64,000 nucleotides of DNA from Allomyces arbusculus (lineage: Eukaryota; Blastocladiomycota; Blastocladiomycetes; Blastocladiales; Blastocladiaceae), in the NCBI GenBank assembly GCA_027604705.1, contig JADHYV010000002.1:124001-188000 (forward strand). Reading direction: 5' to 3'. The notes beneath the pieces were generated by a model that was given only the letters and a program-made list of their open reading frames with translations, was not told the origin of the DNA and did no database searches. The position numbers were made by a program, and so were the translations under genes. Shown here in pieces: positions 32,835 through 45,066 of this stretch; the stretch's first letter is position 1; each line of letters begins with the position of its first letter.

Positions 32835-35800
32835 TCAACCCCGCTTCTCCAATTTGAGCCCCTCCCGCTGAAGGTCCGTCAAGACCGAAAAGAGAACCCC
32901 TTCCAGCACATCTTGCATCGCGTCTTGTGGTGGAGCCCTTTGAGCAGCAGGAGCATCAGCGCAAGGAAACCACTATCAACAACACACCATGCGATACGAC
33001 GCGAAACGTACACAGGGTTCGGAAAATGCCATTCAGCGTGATCCCGAATGTGCTGCAACGTGTTTTCGGCATTGATCTGGGCGATCACGTCGTTGAGCGT
33101 CTCGTGCAAGACGTGCAGCACGCAGTCGCGAGCGGCTGCGGACGCAAGTGCACCAGGCTCAAAGTCGGTGGGTGGGACGTAGCGTGGCGCGAGCATGCAC
33201 GATGGGTCGGCGTGCGCGCTTGTTGTGACATCGACACACAGCTCGAGCTTATTGAGCGCCGACAACGACACAGTGCTGCCCGGGACAGGCGACGAAATGC
33301 CGGGCAGCGCAGGACCAAACTTGGACATGCGCCGGCCCGACGCGTGCGATGTCTTGGCCTAAAAAAGGGGTCCAAAGGGGGTGAGGGCCGTGCCGCGATG
33401 CGAATAGAACAGAAGCGGAATTTCGTACTGCGGAAAGCGGCTGCGTCGAGTACAGACACTCGAACAGGTGGACGTGACACCCAGTCGTGTCGCCGCCGCG
33501 AATAAACACGCGCACAAAAGCGCTTTGGCCCGGGTGGAGAAGACCGCTCGCGGGTGCGAGTCGCACTTGGTCTTGGTCGGCGATCGCCTGCCACTCAAAG
33601 TGCAGCGGCAGCGCCGTGCTGCCATGATGCCGCAAGACGACGAGCCTCGTGACCATGGCCTGGACGGGCAAGGTGCGGATCGTAATGGTCGATTGGTCGA
33701 GAGAAATTGGGCAGCTTTGCGAAAGCGACGGCGTTGTAATTCGCGGCACGAGGGCCGTGGTGCTGGGCTCGACCCTTGGCGTCGGCTCGATCCCGGTCCC
33801 GGTCACCTGCACGACAAAGGAGTTGCCGCCGTCCATGGAAATCGGGACCGAGATCTCGTAAGTCTTGGCCGCGACCGGGTGGAACGACCACCGCACGTCA
33901 ACGACCCCCTGCGGTTCAATCGTGCCGGTGGGTTGGTGGCACTCGAATACGGCAAACCCGCCGTTTCTCTCCCTCATCTAAATGATCGGTCAATGTGGTC
34001 AGAACCATTCCTCGACCCAATCCCCCCGCTCCGTGCCCACACACCTTGTCAAGCGCGTCGGTTGCAATCGTGAACGCGATCGGCGCTGTGCCCGGATTCG
34101 ACAGTCGCATATTGTGCACGATGGGCTCGACCACTTCGAGCGCACATTCCGGGAAGCTCAACGACTCGCTCGGGTACCATAGGTACCCGTGGCCCGTCGG
34201 AATGGTTGTGGACGAAATCAGGAGTGGGATGGTGCCGTCGCATCCAGGCCCGCTCTTGACTTGCAGCTGCACGGCCTGCTCCGAGACACCGGCCGATTTT
34301 CGTGGGCAATGAATCGTCAGGACCTGCTCATCGCCAGGAGCCAAGGCGCCGTCCTATCGACAGACCGAGAATATGGTTGGAATCAGTGAGTATGAGGGAG
34401 ACACAACGACAGGGACGTACTCGGTGCGAAAGTCGAATTCCACAAGTCTCGCTTGCACCCAGGCTCTTGGCCGCGTCCTGGCTCTTGCCGGCCTGGAAAT
34501 CGTAAGCAACAGGGTGAGTATACCACGTCGAGCACTAAGAGAAGAGTGGGTCGCACCACTGGATTATTTGGCATCAGCATGCTCCACTTGAGCGGGACCG
34601 GCCCGACGTTTTTCAATGTCCACTGCACCACAGTCTCGGCGCTGCCTTGCACTTGCGGCTCGAGCGCAACGTCAATGACCTTCTTGGATATGCCTCGCCG
34701 CAGCGCCGCGTTGAGAGCGGCGACGTTGCACGACCGGTGCAGATCGTACGAGCTCGATGCTACCAGGGAAAAACAAGGCGGCTCGGGTGAGCAATGGGGA
34801 TTTTGGTAACCGCGGAGAAGACACATTGCATACCATTCCCCTTGGTCTCGACAATGGCCAAAGTCGGGAACACGCCCGTGGCGATTACTTGGCATAAATC
34901 GTGCCACTCCTGGACAAAGAGTAATGACAACCTGAGCAATAGGCTCACCACCAAAATCGGTAACAAATATAGCCGTACATCACAGCCTGAAACGTCGTGA
35001 TCCGTGCCGTCGGCGCCTGCACGCGTCCCGAGCCGCCGCTGAAGCTTGAGATGGTGGTCGCGTTGCTCGCGCAGCAGAAGCTGCAGCCGAATGGCCTTGC
35101 GCGAGCGGCACGGAATCCGGTCGACGGGCGAGAGCAAGCGAATGTTGTCGTCGGGTTCCACTACAATCCCCGTCCATTCTTTGTCAGATGCGGTCATGCT
35201 CTCCACCCACCACGGCAGGAAATTGCTACCGTACCCCATGTCTCACGCCCAACGTCATCCTTCCGAATCAACACTCGCATCGTATACGACACGTCGCAGT
35301 CCGTCGGATTCCCGAGCACAATCTCGTTCCGCTGCGTGACAAAGAGCGTGCGAACGAGCACGCACGGCAACCGAACGACTTTTTCCACCGCGACCAACTT
35401 CCCCACCTGTGCGGCCGCGACCACCACGAGCGCCGTGCGTGCCTCGGCGCCCATCAACACCGCACCCGATTCGCCGAGCCGTGCGGGAGCATACATGACG
35501 GGCACACGCGCAACAAACTTGCCCGCAGTCGAGGGACGGAACGTAGCAGTCAGTTCGGCGGCGCGGCGCGGGAGAACGATCCCGGCGGCCGGGACGACGG
35601 CGAGGTGCGATGCGTAGGCGTGCGGAACTTGCCACCGGAACGCGACGGCCACGTCGGATTCGTTGCGCAGTTGCAGCGAACGGCGGCCGGTCATCCCGAC
35701 AAGGGTCGGGGCTAGCGTGAGCGCGCCGGATGGGAAGAGCGAGATGGTCGGTTTGCTGCATCGCGCGACAACGTGGAGCAACTAGATTGACGCGGATGGC

Positions 35801-38677
35801 GGTGAGGAGCGCTGCGGATCCACGGGTCTCTGAACTATAAAACGGACCTGAGCGTTCGGGAGATTGCCGTTGAACAGGCAAGTCACGGTATGCGTCATCT
35901 TGGTGCTCAGGCCTAGATCCAGCACCGTCGACGCCGCAGAATCGGCTCCAACCTCGCCCGGCTCGTGCGCGCCAGTCGTCGCGGACGGGTCAAACTCGGC
36001 AAGGATCAACTGCGACCCATCGACCGGGATCACGCCGGCACTTGGAGACAGCCGAAAATGCGCCGATGGCGGGCACTTAAGCTGGAACAGGGCTGAACTA
36101 TCCCCGCGGTTCGTCAGCGCAAACGTGACCTTGGTCGCCGACCTTGCCGTAGACGAAGTGATGGTGGGCGAGGGAGCAGAGCACGGCGGGAATTCCACAG
36201 TGCTTTTGGAGGGCAAGTCGACCGTCGCCAAGCACAGACTGTTGGTCAAAGTATGACTGTCGTCGAGCACATGACCATCAGTTCCAGCGCCTCGATCCTG
36301 CGCAGTCAAATCCAGACTTCGCGTACCCAACGAGCCGCAGCGGGAAACACCATGGCGGCGTGAACGTCGCGTCCTGGACGAGCCGGAAATTTCGCATCGT
36401 CTTGGCATACACAAAACACTCGAGCTGCGTGTCGTGGAACACGTCCTCCTTCTGCGGGCGGTACGAGACGACAAACTCGGCTGCCGAATGCGGCGGCAAT
36501 TCACGCATATCCGGTTCCACGCGGAACACGCCGTCTCCGTCGCCCACCGAGGACGGCGGGTGCCACGCACACACGACCTTGGTTTCGGTGCGATTGAAGA
36601 CGGTCACGCGCCGCGGCTCGACGTACCGGTACGGCGAGCACGCGCCGAAATCGAGCGCCGTCACGTCCATTTCGACGAGGTTCTGGTCCGGCGGCGGTAC
36701 AGGTGATGGCGCCGCGTGAGCGGCCCACTGTAGGAGCCCCGCGCTGTCGATGACGATATCTCCGCGCTTGAGCATATGGTCGAGCTGCTCGGGCCCGTAC
36801 CGCGCGAGCCCAATCGCCACGCGGTGCCGGAACGCGGACAAGTGCCGCGCGAGGAACGACGCAGGCCGCTGCGCATTCGAGAACCCGGTTCCAATCAAAT
36901 CCAGCGTGAGCGGGTCGGCATGCTCGACAAGACACTGCACGCGGCGGTAGTGATTGATGGGCCACGCGGGCGCAAATGTGACGGCGATATTGAGCGTTGC
37001 CATGGGCGCGACGGTCCCGGCGCGCGGATCGATTTGGAACGCGCCCGTTGCGTGCGTGTCGAACTGGAACGGCGCTGCGACGGGCGAGTCGTTGATGAGT
37101 TGGACGACGCGCGTTGTGGCTTGTCCAATTTCGATGTCGCCGAGACTGAGTTCGGTGGCGGAGAGACGCACGGCGGGGCCTGTGGCCCAGCCTGTCAGCG
37201 CGAGCGGTAGCATCGCACCGTGTTGACACAGGCCGGGGGAGCGCAGCTGGAAGACTTCGGTAATGGCGGTGCCCGATAGGGCGACGCGGGGCTGAAACAG
37301 AACGTGCACTTCGTGAGCGCCGCCGTTGCCCGCGAGCTGGCCCTTGGTACGGGAGAAGGTGAAGACGCCCGTCGAAGTGACAGGTTCGATCGCGTAAGAT
37401 GCCGTGACCTAGTGGAGAAGGGAACTTGCGTCAGAATCGATGCGATTGGGAAATCGCAACAGTTGAAGGTACCATGGACGGGTTGACGATATGGAGGGTG
37501 ATCTTGGACCGCTGGCCGACATAGCAATGGCCGACGTCGAGCGCTGTTGTGGCTTTACCGTCGTGGCGAAAGACGACCTGGGCATATTTGCCGACGCCTT
37601 GCAGTTGCATGCGGCGCTTGCCCGGCTTGGCGCCGGTTTGCTGGCCTGGCGGGTCGCCAAACGCGCACACGACGCTGGCCTGGAACGCGACGGCAGACTG
37701 AGAAGATCGAGAACAGGGGTGAGCGGGCAAAATGAGAGAAGGACAACCAAAATGAGGTGACAAACCTCTGGTAAAAACGTGGCCGTGACGGCGATTGACT
37801 CGCCAGGTGCGAGCTGTACGATGGGCGGATTGAACGTGAAGGGTGTCACACCGTTTGGTGTCGTTGCAGGCTGGAAGGCGACTCGCGACCCAATTTCGCC
37901 CGTGTTGGTCACGTCAAACTGGGCCATGGTGGGCTCGCGGACCGCGCACGGCCCAAAGTCGAGCCGGTCCGGCAGGCTAAGCCGGTGCTCGGGCAGCGTG
38001 CCGAGAATTGGGATGTGGAACTTGCCGAGCGGAAGGGTGAACTCGACAACGTCACGGTAGGGCGTCTAAACGACTGGTGAGCTTCCATCCAACATTCACC
38101 ACCTCCCCTCAAATGAGAGTGTACCAAGGCGACTGGGCGGAACGTGATGGGGATCGAGCAGGCCATGCCGGCGCTGAGCGCAATCGTCTCGGGGAAATCC
38201 ATGAAGAACACTTTCGACGACGGCAGCCGGTATCGCAGCTTGAGTGTCTGCATGGACGCATTCTTCAAAACGAGGTGCTGCGTATACTCGCCGCGCGGAG
38301 CCCTGCAATCGGATCCGGGTCAGTGGCAGGTTGCTCTTCAGCAGCGTATGAGCAGTTTGGGCGCACCAGCGTGCAAACGTGACCATGTCGGCGCAATCAA
38401 TGCCAAGCTGGGTCTTGCGTGCGGCTCGGCTCATGGGTTTCGGAGCCACCGTGGCAGGAACGTCTGCAAAGCGGATCCCTGCTCCAGACGGATGCGGCGG
38501 AATTGCAGCAAGAGCAGGTGCGGGCCGTGCGCGCAACTGACGCTTGCTCACGACCGAAGTCAATGGAGCTTTCGACGGACGACGAGCACCACGAGCCGAG
38601 TCGAGTCCGTCGCGCAGCGTGTCGGGGGGTCCAGATGTGGCCATGCCGGCCGGCTGGGCCATGACCGAGGACGGCAT
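32835..38677 (-). CDS. CFAP65: Cilia- and flagella-associated protein 65 (CCDC108), ASH/MSP-domain repeats
   Basis: Axonemal protein made of repeated Ig-like (ASH/MSP) domains, required for flagellar structure. Well-supported exons from the start: 38677-38367, 38302-38125, 38065-37766, 37697-37473, 37408-36327, 36238-35848, then 35779 onward. Diagnostic blocks are YTQHLVLKNASMQTLKLRYR, TIALSAGMACSIPITFRPV, LDFGPCAVREP, GVGKYAQVVF, CLVEHADPLTLDLIGTG, FRVEPDMRELPPHSAAEFVV and CSKPTISLFPSGALTL, in the family's order. Exons between about 35240 and 34390 are less certain. The C-terminus (FPNPVAPPQDAMQDVLEGVL) is reached through a last intron at about 33015-32943, with TGA at 32835. Met choices lie at 38677, 38662 and 38644. 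Estimated length is about 1,800 aa, close to vertebrate CFAP65. Confidence 0.9.
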
Positions 38678-39109
38678 GGCGGGGGCCTGCGACGTTGACT
38701 GAACTGGCTGGCAAGCTGGATAGGTTCGAGTCGTAGTCGCTCGTAACGAGCGCGCAGGGCCGGATGAGCGGGTCTGGTCGGATATTGCTGGCGCTGGATC
38801 AGATTGCAGCGAGTTGCTGGATAGAATTGCGGGCAGCTGGGCGCTCCTCGTCGTGAATGATCGCCTGGAATTGAATGCCGGCCAGATGATGGTTGAGTCG
38901 CGATCGTTTGTCCCTGCCAGCACGGTCACCTGTCGGATCTGCCAGACATGCTGCGGGCACGCCGTGCGGTGGACCGTCCTCTTCCTTCCCCAGCGAGTCA
39001 TCGCGACCGTCCCATCGCTGCAGGTCGCACCGCCGAGTTGACGGCGACGCCCACCACGCCGCGCCACCGCCAGCACGCCCCGAGTACCCGCAACTGCACG
39101 AGCGCGGCC
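38678..39109. promoter_or_regulatory. Bidirectional CFAP65 / BRCA2 promoter
   Basis: Only about 430 bases separate the divergent start codons of CFAP65 (minus) and BRCA2 (plus). The frame upstream of the BRCA2 ATG is open back to 38948 but lacks family-like sequence, so it is treated as leader. Confidence 0.55.
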
Positions 39110-42100
39110 ATGGACGACGACGCCGACATGGCCCTGCGTGATGCGCCCGCCGCCGCGCCGCAACCGGCCCCAGAACCCGGCCCAATGGCCGCCACGACCA
39201 GCACAGCTCCGACCCCACTGCGCCACGTGGCATGGGCCGGAGCCGACCACGAAACGCCAACGCGCGCGCCCGTCCTGCCATGCCGCTTGACCGACCAGTC
39301 GCCGGCCATGCTCCTGTGGTCGCCCTCGACGCACGAGACACCACGCCAGAATGCCGCTACTACCGGCGCGGCGGCCACAGAGCGCATGCCAGTACCCCAG
39401 GTCCGCCCCGACCTGCTTCGCGAAATGCCCGCCGCACTGCGCGCATCTGCACCCGCGCTGCCGCCAAAGCTCCCGTCGCCATGGACGCCCTACGCCCTGC
39501 CCGGCGATCAGCTCATCATGTCGCCGATGCTGCCGTTGGGCGACACGGCAAGCGACCAGCCGGCGAGCGAGACGCCGAGCCGTCCCGCGGCGCCTGCTCC
39601 GACGCACGCACAGCGCCTTCACATGGACGTGGACGCGGCGCACAACTCGCCCGTCAAGCGCAAGCGCGATGCCGACGTGCATGCATCCTCGTCCTCGGAT
39701 ACCGAGTCGGACTCGTCGCCGAGGCTTGTACCCGTGCCGCTACGGTTCCCTATGGGGTCCCCGTCGGGCACGCGCTTTTCGTTTGGCGACCGTGCCTCCA
39801 CCGACTCGCCGTCGCGCCGCGCGGCCAAACGGCGGTCGCTCAACTCGCTCGCGGCGCTGCCGCCGCCGCAGCAGCTGCTGCCGTCGCTCGACCGGTCGCA
39901 GTCGCAGCCGGATCTGTCGCACGCCATGGCCGTCGATTCGCAAGAGGACGAGGCGACATGGCCGTCGTCGTCGGCGCCGGTGCTGCAGTCTCGTTCGCAA
40001 GATCTTGGCCCGAGGTGGCTCGCATCTCGCGCAACCACACGCACGATGGTGCGACCTGCCGGCCGGCCAGCTCCACCCGCGCTCCCGCCACCCTCTGCCG
40101 TCCCGCCCGTGCAGGAAGACCCACCATCGCCCGTGTTGTGCGGCGCCGATGACCTGCACGACATTCTGTCGCGCGATTCCCAGGCGCAGGTTCTCTTTTC
40201 GGGCATGGGCTCGTCGGGACCAGTTCTGCCAAACGGTATGTATCGCAGGGTTGCTTGGATATCACCGTTTACTTTTCTCACTCGTCCCACGCTCACCTCC
40301 AGCCTCTCACGCTGCTCTCTTCGGATCGTCGGGACCCGTTGGCGCGGCCACGGCGCCCGCGGCGCCGAACATGGACCTGAGCCCGGATCTGTTCACCGAA
40401 TATGGGCTCGAGTTGCGCAACAACTCCAACTCGCAGCCTGCTGGCACGACAACGGCAACCGACTCGAACAAGATGCCGATTGATTTGCTCGATCTTGTGT
40501 CCGAAAACCCCTCTCCTGCCGCTCCTGCCGCTCCTCCAGTCGGCGCGCCAGCTGAGAAGCCAATTTACGATCCACCTGCTGCACCCGAGAACGACGCTGC
40601 CAGCGGTGTAATTCCCGATCGGCCAGCGACCCCCGTGAATTTGCCCAAAGGTGCCATGGAGGTCGACGGCGAGCGAATCCAGGTCGAACCATCCACCAAC
40701 CAGGACGCGCGCACGTCGCAGGTCGATGTTGCTCCTGTCGCGACGCCACCAGCAGCTGCCGAACCCATGGTCATGGAGCCGAGTGCAGAGCCTGCTGTAG
40801 TCCAACCTGTCGCAGCCGAGCCCGTGATTGTGGAAACGACGGCGGAACTTTCAATCCGCGTTGCGTCGCCACCACCACTGGCCGTCGACGAGTCGCCCAG
40901 CAAGCCGTCGCTGCCGATGCCGTCGTTTGCCTCTGCCGCTCGCCCACCTCGCTCCGGCCAGATCGGCTTGCCGCCACCGGCGCCGCAACCTCCCACTACT
41001 GCGACCGTGGTATCCCTCCTCGATCGCGGGCGCTCGCTGTTCGGCGACGATATGGACCCGGCGCTCCTCAGCCTGATACCAGGCGCGGCCGCCGCAGTTC
41101 CACCACCAACTCTTATCGGTTTTCAGACCGCTGGCGCGACGGCCAGTAGCGCGAACGAGTCTGTACCCGTTGTTGGGTTCCAGACGGGCAACGGGAAGGC
41201 CGTCAAGACCCCGTCCAAGGCCGCCTTCGACCGCGCGCGTGCGGCGATGGCTGCAGTCGAGGCCGAGCTCGCTGAACCGTCGGCTCCGCCTGCAGCAGCG
41301 CTCGCTCAAGGATTCACAAGATTCGCAACCGCAGGAAATCGGCCGTTACCGACGCCGTCGAAGACCGCCATGGAGCGCGCGCGAGGGATCATGGCTGCCG
41401 TCGACGCCGAGCTTGCTCAGCCCGCAGCCCCGTCAGCTGCATTTGCCGGTTTCGCGACGGCGGGGAACAAGCCGCTTCCGACGCCGTCCAAGAGCGCCAT
41501 GGAGCGGGCACGCGGTGTGATGGCGGCTGTCGATGTCGAGCTCGCCGAATCTGCAGCTCCGCCACCCGCTGCATTTGCCAGTTTCGCGACGGCCGGGAAC
41601 AAGCCGCTCCCGACCCCGTCCAAGACGGTCCTCGCGCGCAGCAAGCAGCAGTTCGTCAACCTGGACCAGGAAATACAGAACCTGAGTTCTCCCGCACAAC
41701 CGCCACCTGCCTCCGCATTCACGACTCCCGGACCGGCGCGCACGCGCGCATCGCCTCGCCAACCCGTGCTCGCAACGAGCACCAGGTTGAACGTGTCCGC
41801 GGCCATGGACCATGCGCGCAAGTTGTTTGGCGACGACGACACCGCCGACGTGCTCGAGGTCCTGGGCGGGTTCGGGGGCGGATTTGGCGCCGCAGCTGCA
41901 TCGACCTTGCCGCTCGAAATGCCCACGAATGGAGGCGGGTTCTCGACGGGGGCTAATCGCCCATTGCCGCCGCCATCCAAGGCCGCGCTCGCGCGCGCAC
42001 GCCAAGCGATGGCGGTGGACGATGCCGAGGACGGGGCGGAGAACGCACCGACGGTCCTGCAGACACCGTCCAAGCCAGCCGCGGCCGCGGCCGCACGTGT

Positions 42101-44711
42101 CGGGGCCCGGAGGAACACGACAGCGGCAGCCTCGGAAATTCGGCCGCCACCACCACCACTCGCAGGCCCGTCGGCATTGTCAGACGCGACCAACGCGCCC
42201 AAGCAGGGCGCGGCGCCGAAACTCCGCGCGAATACCATGGCTCCCAAGACCCCGGCACGGACGCCAATTCGCCCCCCGACCACCCCCGCCGCCGTGGCCG
42301 CCGATCCGGGCCGTGAGAACGTGGACCCCCGCACAGGCCGAGCGAAGCAGTTCCGCACACCACTCAAGACGCACGGCCCGCGGTCGGTCCTCGCGCCACT
42401 GCCCAATGGCGGTGGTGCGCAAGCGACCCCCCTTGGGCTCGGTGGGCCCTCTCGCGCCCTGCAGACGCCGGCGATGCGCACGCCGCAACGCGCGCTTGGG
42501 GCGTTACCGACGCCCATGACAGGCGCGCCCGCAAATCGGTCGACTACCACGGCAGCGACGCCGGCACGGTCGACGTTTGGCACGCCGTTCAAGACGCCAA
42601 GGCGCAAGTCGACCATGACGGGCACGGAATTGTCGACGCCTGCACGCACGCCGGTGCCGCAGCGGTCGCGCACGATGCCGCCGCCGAGGACGCCGAGTAC
42701 GACCGCGGCCCGTTCGGCACCGAGTGCCGCCGTGTTTGATATGGTCGCGACACGCCCGGACCGGATCAAGCTCGGTCTTTTGGGCGTGCCGCGCGAGCCG
42801 AGTCCCGTCGTCGACCCGGCGCTCGTCTGCATGACGTCCGTCGCGGCTGCGGTGTACACGTTCCCATCGGGGTGGGATGCGGCGGCCGCGCACGCTGATT
42901 TGACGCGGGTGATTGAATCTGCGGCGGCGAATTCGGGCCGGACGTTCCCGCCCGTCTCGGCCAAGTGGGTGCGCAACCACTACCGGTGGATCGTGTGGAA
43001 ACGCGCGGCGCTGATCCGCGCGTACGCCGTCGCGCACGATGAACAAGCCGGGACGTACACGTTGCGCGGCGGGACCTCGGACGCGGTCGTGCAAGTGTCA
43101 GTGCCGTGGTCCGAGTCGGCCGTGCTCGACCAGTTGCGGTACCGGTACGAGCGTGAAGTGCACCGCGCGCACCGACCCGTCCTGATGAAAGTCTTGGAAA
43201 AGGACGAGGCCGCGCACCGCGCGATGGTGTTGTGCGTCGCGCGCCGTACGGGCCCCGCTGCAATTGAAGTGACCGACGGGTGGTACTCTGCGGTCGCGCA
43301 TCTGGACGGTACACTCGCGCGCGCGTTGGATCGCGGCCGGCTGGCCGTCGGAAGCAAGGTCGTTGTCTGGGGTGCGCAACTCGCAGCGTCTGCGGGCGAC
43401 GGGCCCGTGGAAGCGACCGCTGCGCTGGATGCGGTGGCCGACTTTGAGCGTAATGGGACTGAGGTACCACTTGCCAGGACCGTGCCGGCGCTGAAATTGC
43501 ATGCGAATGGCGTCAAGCCCGCGCGGTACGACGCGCGGCTCGGTGCTGCTGCGTCCCCTTTGCTCCCGCTCGCCCTGCGCGGTGTCGCACCGCAAGGCGG
43601 GCTCGTCTCAGCCGTGCGAGTGCAGATCTTACGGAAATACCCCGTGCAGTACCAGGAACGCCGTGGTGACGGAACGCGGGTCACGCGGAACGCGCGCGAC
43701 GAGCGCGCGGCCGAGCGCGAGTATAACGACCAGGTGCTCGCGCAGCACTGTGCACGCCACGTGTCGAGTGCGGTGGTGATCAAAATGGAGGATGAGGAAC
43801 TCGCGCGGATGTGTGTCACGGGTGCAGTCGACCAGGTCGTGCAGGGTGCCGAAGGGTTCGAGCGGCAACGGATCTTGGACCGGTTGGCGGCGTTGCCGGA
43901 AAAGGTCGTGCATGAGGCACAGGAGGCGCTCAAGAGGCAGGTCACGCCGCTGGTGCGGATTAAGGTCGCGTGCGTGATGCCGGGCACCAAGGGGGAGGGG
44001 GTGAGCACGGCGGTTGTGACGTGTTGGCGGCCGGACGAGGCGCTGTTGGGAGAGGTGGTTGAGGGGCGGTGCTTTGAAGTAGGTTTGCTGTTTCTTGGTC
44101 GCGTTGAGTGTCTTCGCGTTGCTCACTTTCATTTTGCACTTCAGGTCCAGTTCCTGACCGTGTCGGGCACGTACCGCAAGCAACTGCGATTCTCGACGAT
44201 GCGTGGCACCCGGTGGCGGCGCATCGACATCCCCTCTGGTGTGCGATCCGTGTTCACTCCGCGGGTCCAGCTCGACGACTACCGCACCTTAGCAACCGCC
44301 GCGGCTGTGACCGAGGTGGACGTAACGGGTGTGATCGTCGAGGCCCACTTTGTCCAGGGTGGTCCAGCCATGGAATTGTGGGTCATGGACGCGACGGGGG
44401 TCGGGTTCGTGTGCATCAAGGCCATGGAACGCACTCGGCTCGCAGCATTCCACGACCGGTACCTGGCTATCGCCGGTACGCCCATCACCGTGCGCAACGC
44501 TGTGGTTGCGGGCCGGATCGGTGCCGTGCCCGAACTGCGCACGAGCTACGACGAGTCGGAAATTTCGGTTGGTGCCGCGGCCACGGGCAAGGCCAAGCTG
44601 GACGTGGCAGCAGCGGTCGCACGGCTCGATGTCGCGCGGCACCCGATGCGCGATGTCGATTGGGACGCGTTCTTTGCGTCGTCGGCGGGCCGCGTCGACG
44701 CCGACGAGTGA
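39110..44711 (+). CDS. BRCA2: BRCA2 homologue with five BRC repeats
   Basis: Recombination mediator that loads RAD51 on single-stranded DNA. Exons 39110-40235, 40303-44078 and 44145-44711 give 1,822 aa. The N-terminal third is Pro/Ser-rich and unstructured, followed by DLSPDLFTEYGLEL. Five BRC-like repeats lie at about residues 665, 710, 755, 799 and 918, with core FATAGNKPLPTPSK followed by AMERARG. The C-terminal part (from about residue 1190) is the DNA-binding domain: the helical start (WVRNHYRWIVWKRAALIRAY), the OB1 segment (VLMKVLEKDEAAHRAMVLCV, EVTDGWYSAV, LAVGSKVVVWGAQL), a possible tower helix rich in Arg/Glu (about 43650-43770) and a further OB fold ending DWDAFFASSAG. The last intron is 66 nt, so the frame reads through it, but GTAGGT...TTCAG fits a real intron. 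Confidence 0.94.
41170..42012 (+). repeat. Array of BRC repeats in BRCA2
   Basis: Five copies of the RAD51-binding BRC motif. The first is GFQTGNGKAVKTPSKAAFDR; the middle three are near-identical (FATAGN[RK]PLPTPSK); the last is a variant with FSTGANRPLPPPSK. Spacing of the first four is about 45 codons, suggesting recent tandem duplication or gene conversion. Confidence 0.85.
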
Positions 44712-45066
44712 TTCTTTGCGTGATGGGGTTCCGTCCGCGCGCGGCCACATGGCGCGAGAAAATGAAGCTATTTGACCTTGTTTCAGGGCACGCCCGGAAG
44801 GACAGAACTTGAAACAACACTGCATGCGTTGGGTTTCGTCGACGCCCGCGTGTTGGCCCGCGCGCAGGGCGGTGCGCCCTCTCTGTGCGCCCGAGAGGGC
44901 GGATCACACGACTGCGACGCGCGCAACGTCGCGCGCGTTGGGGATTCGGTTGGTCAAAAGGTCCCTTCAGCGCTGCAGCCCGCCTTCTCCCCCCCGGCCA
45001 CGGCGACGTCAACGACGTTAACAACGACGACGACAACACGCACGGCACCACGACAGGCAGAATACA
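44712..45066. promoter_or_regulatory. Spacer between BRCA2 and Xaa-Pro aminopeptidase
   Basis: 355 bases; the right half is C/A-rich with AAC/GAC runs typical of a leader. No gene is seen. Confidence 0.45.

Noticed and set aside
38948-39109. Upstream in-frame extension of BRCA2
   Set aside because: Open but low-complexity; it lies in the divergent promoter and the ATG at 39110 is the better start.
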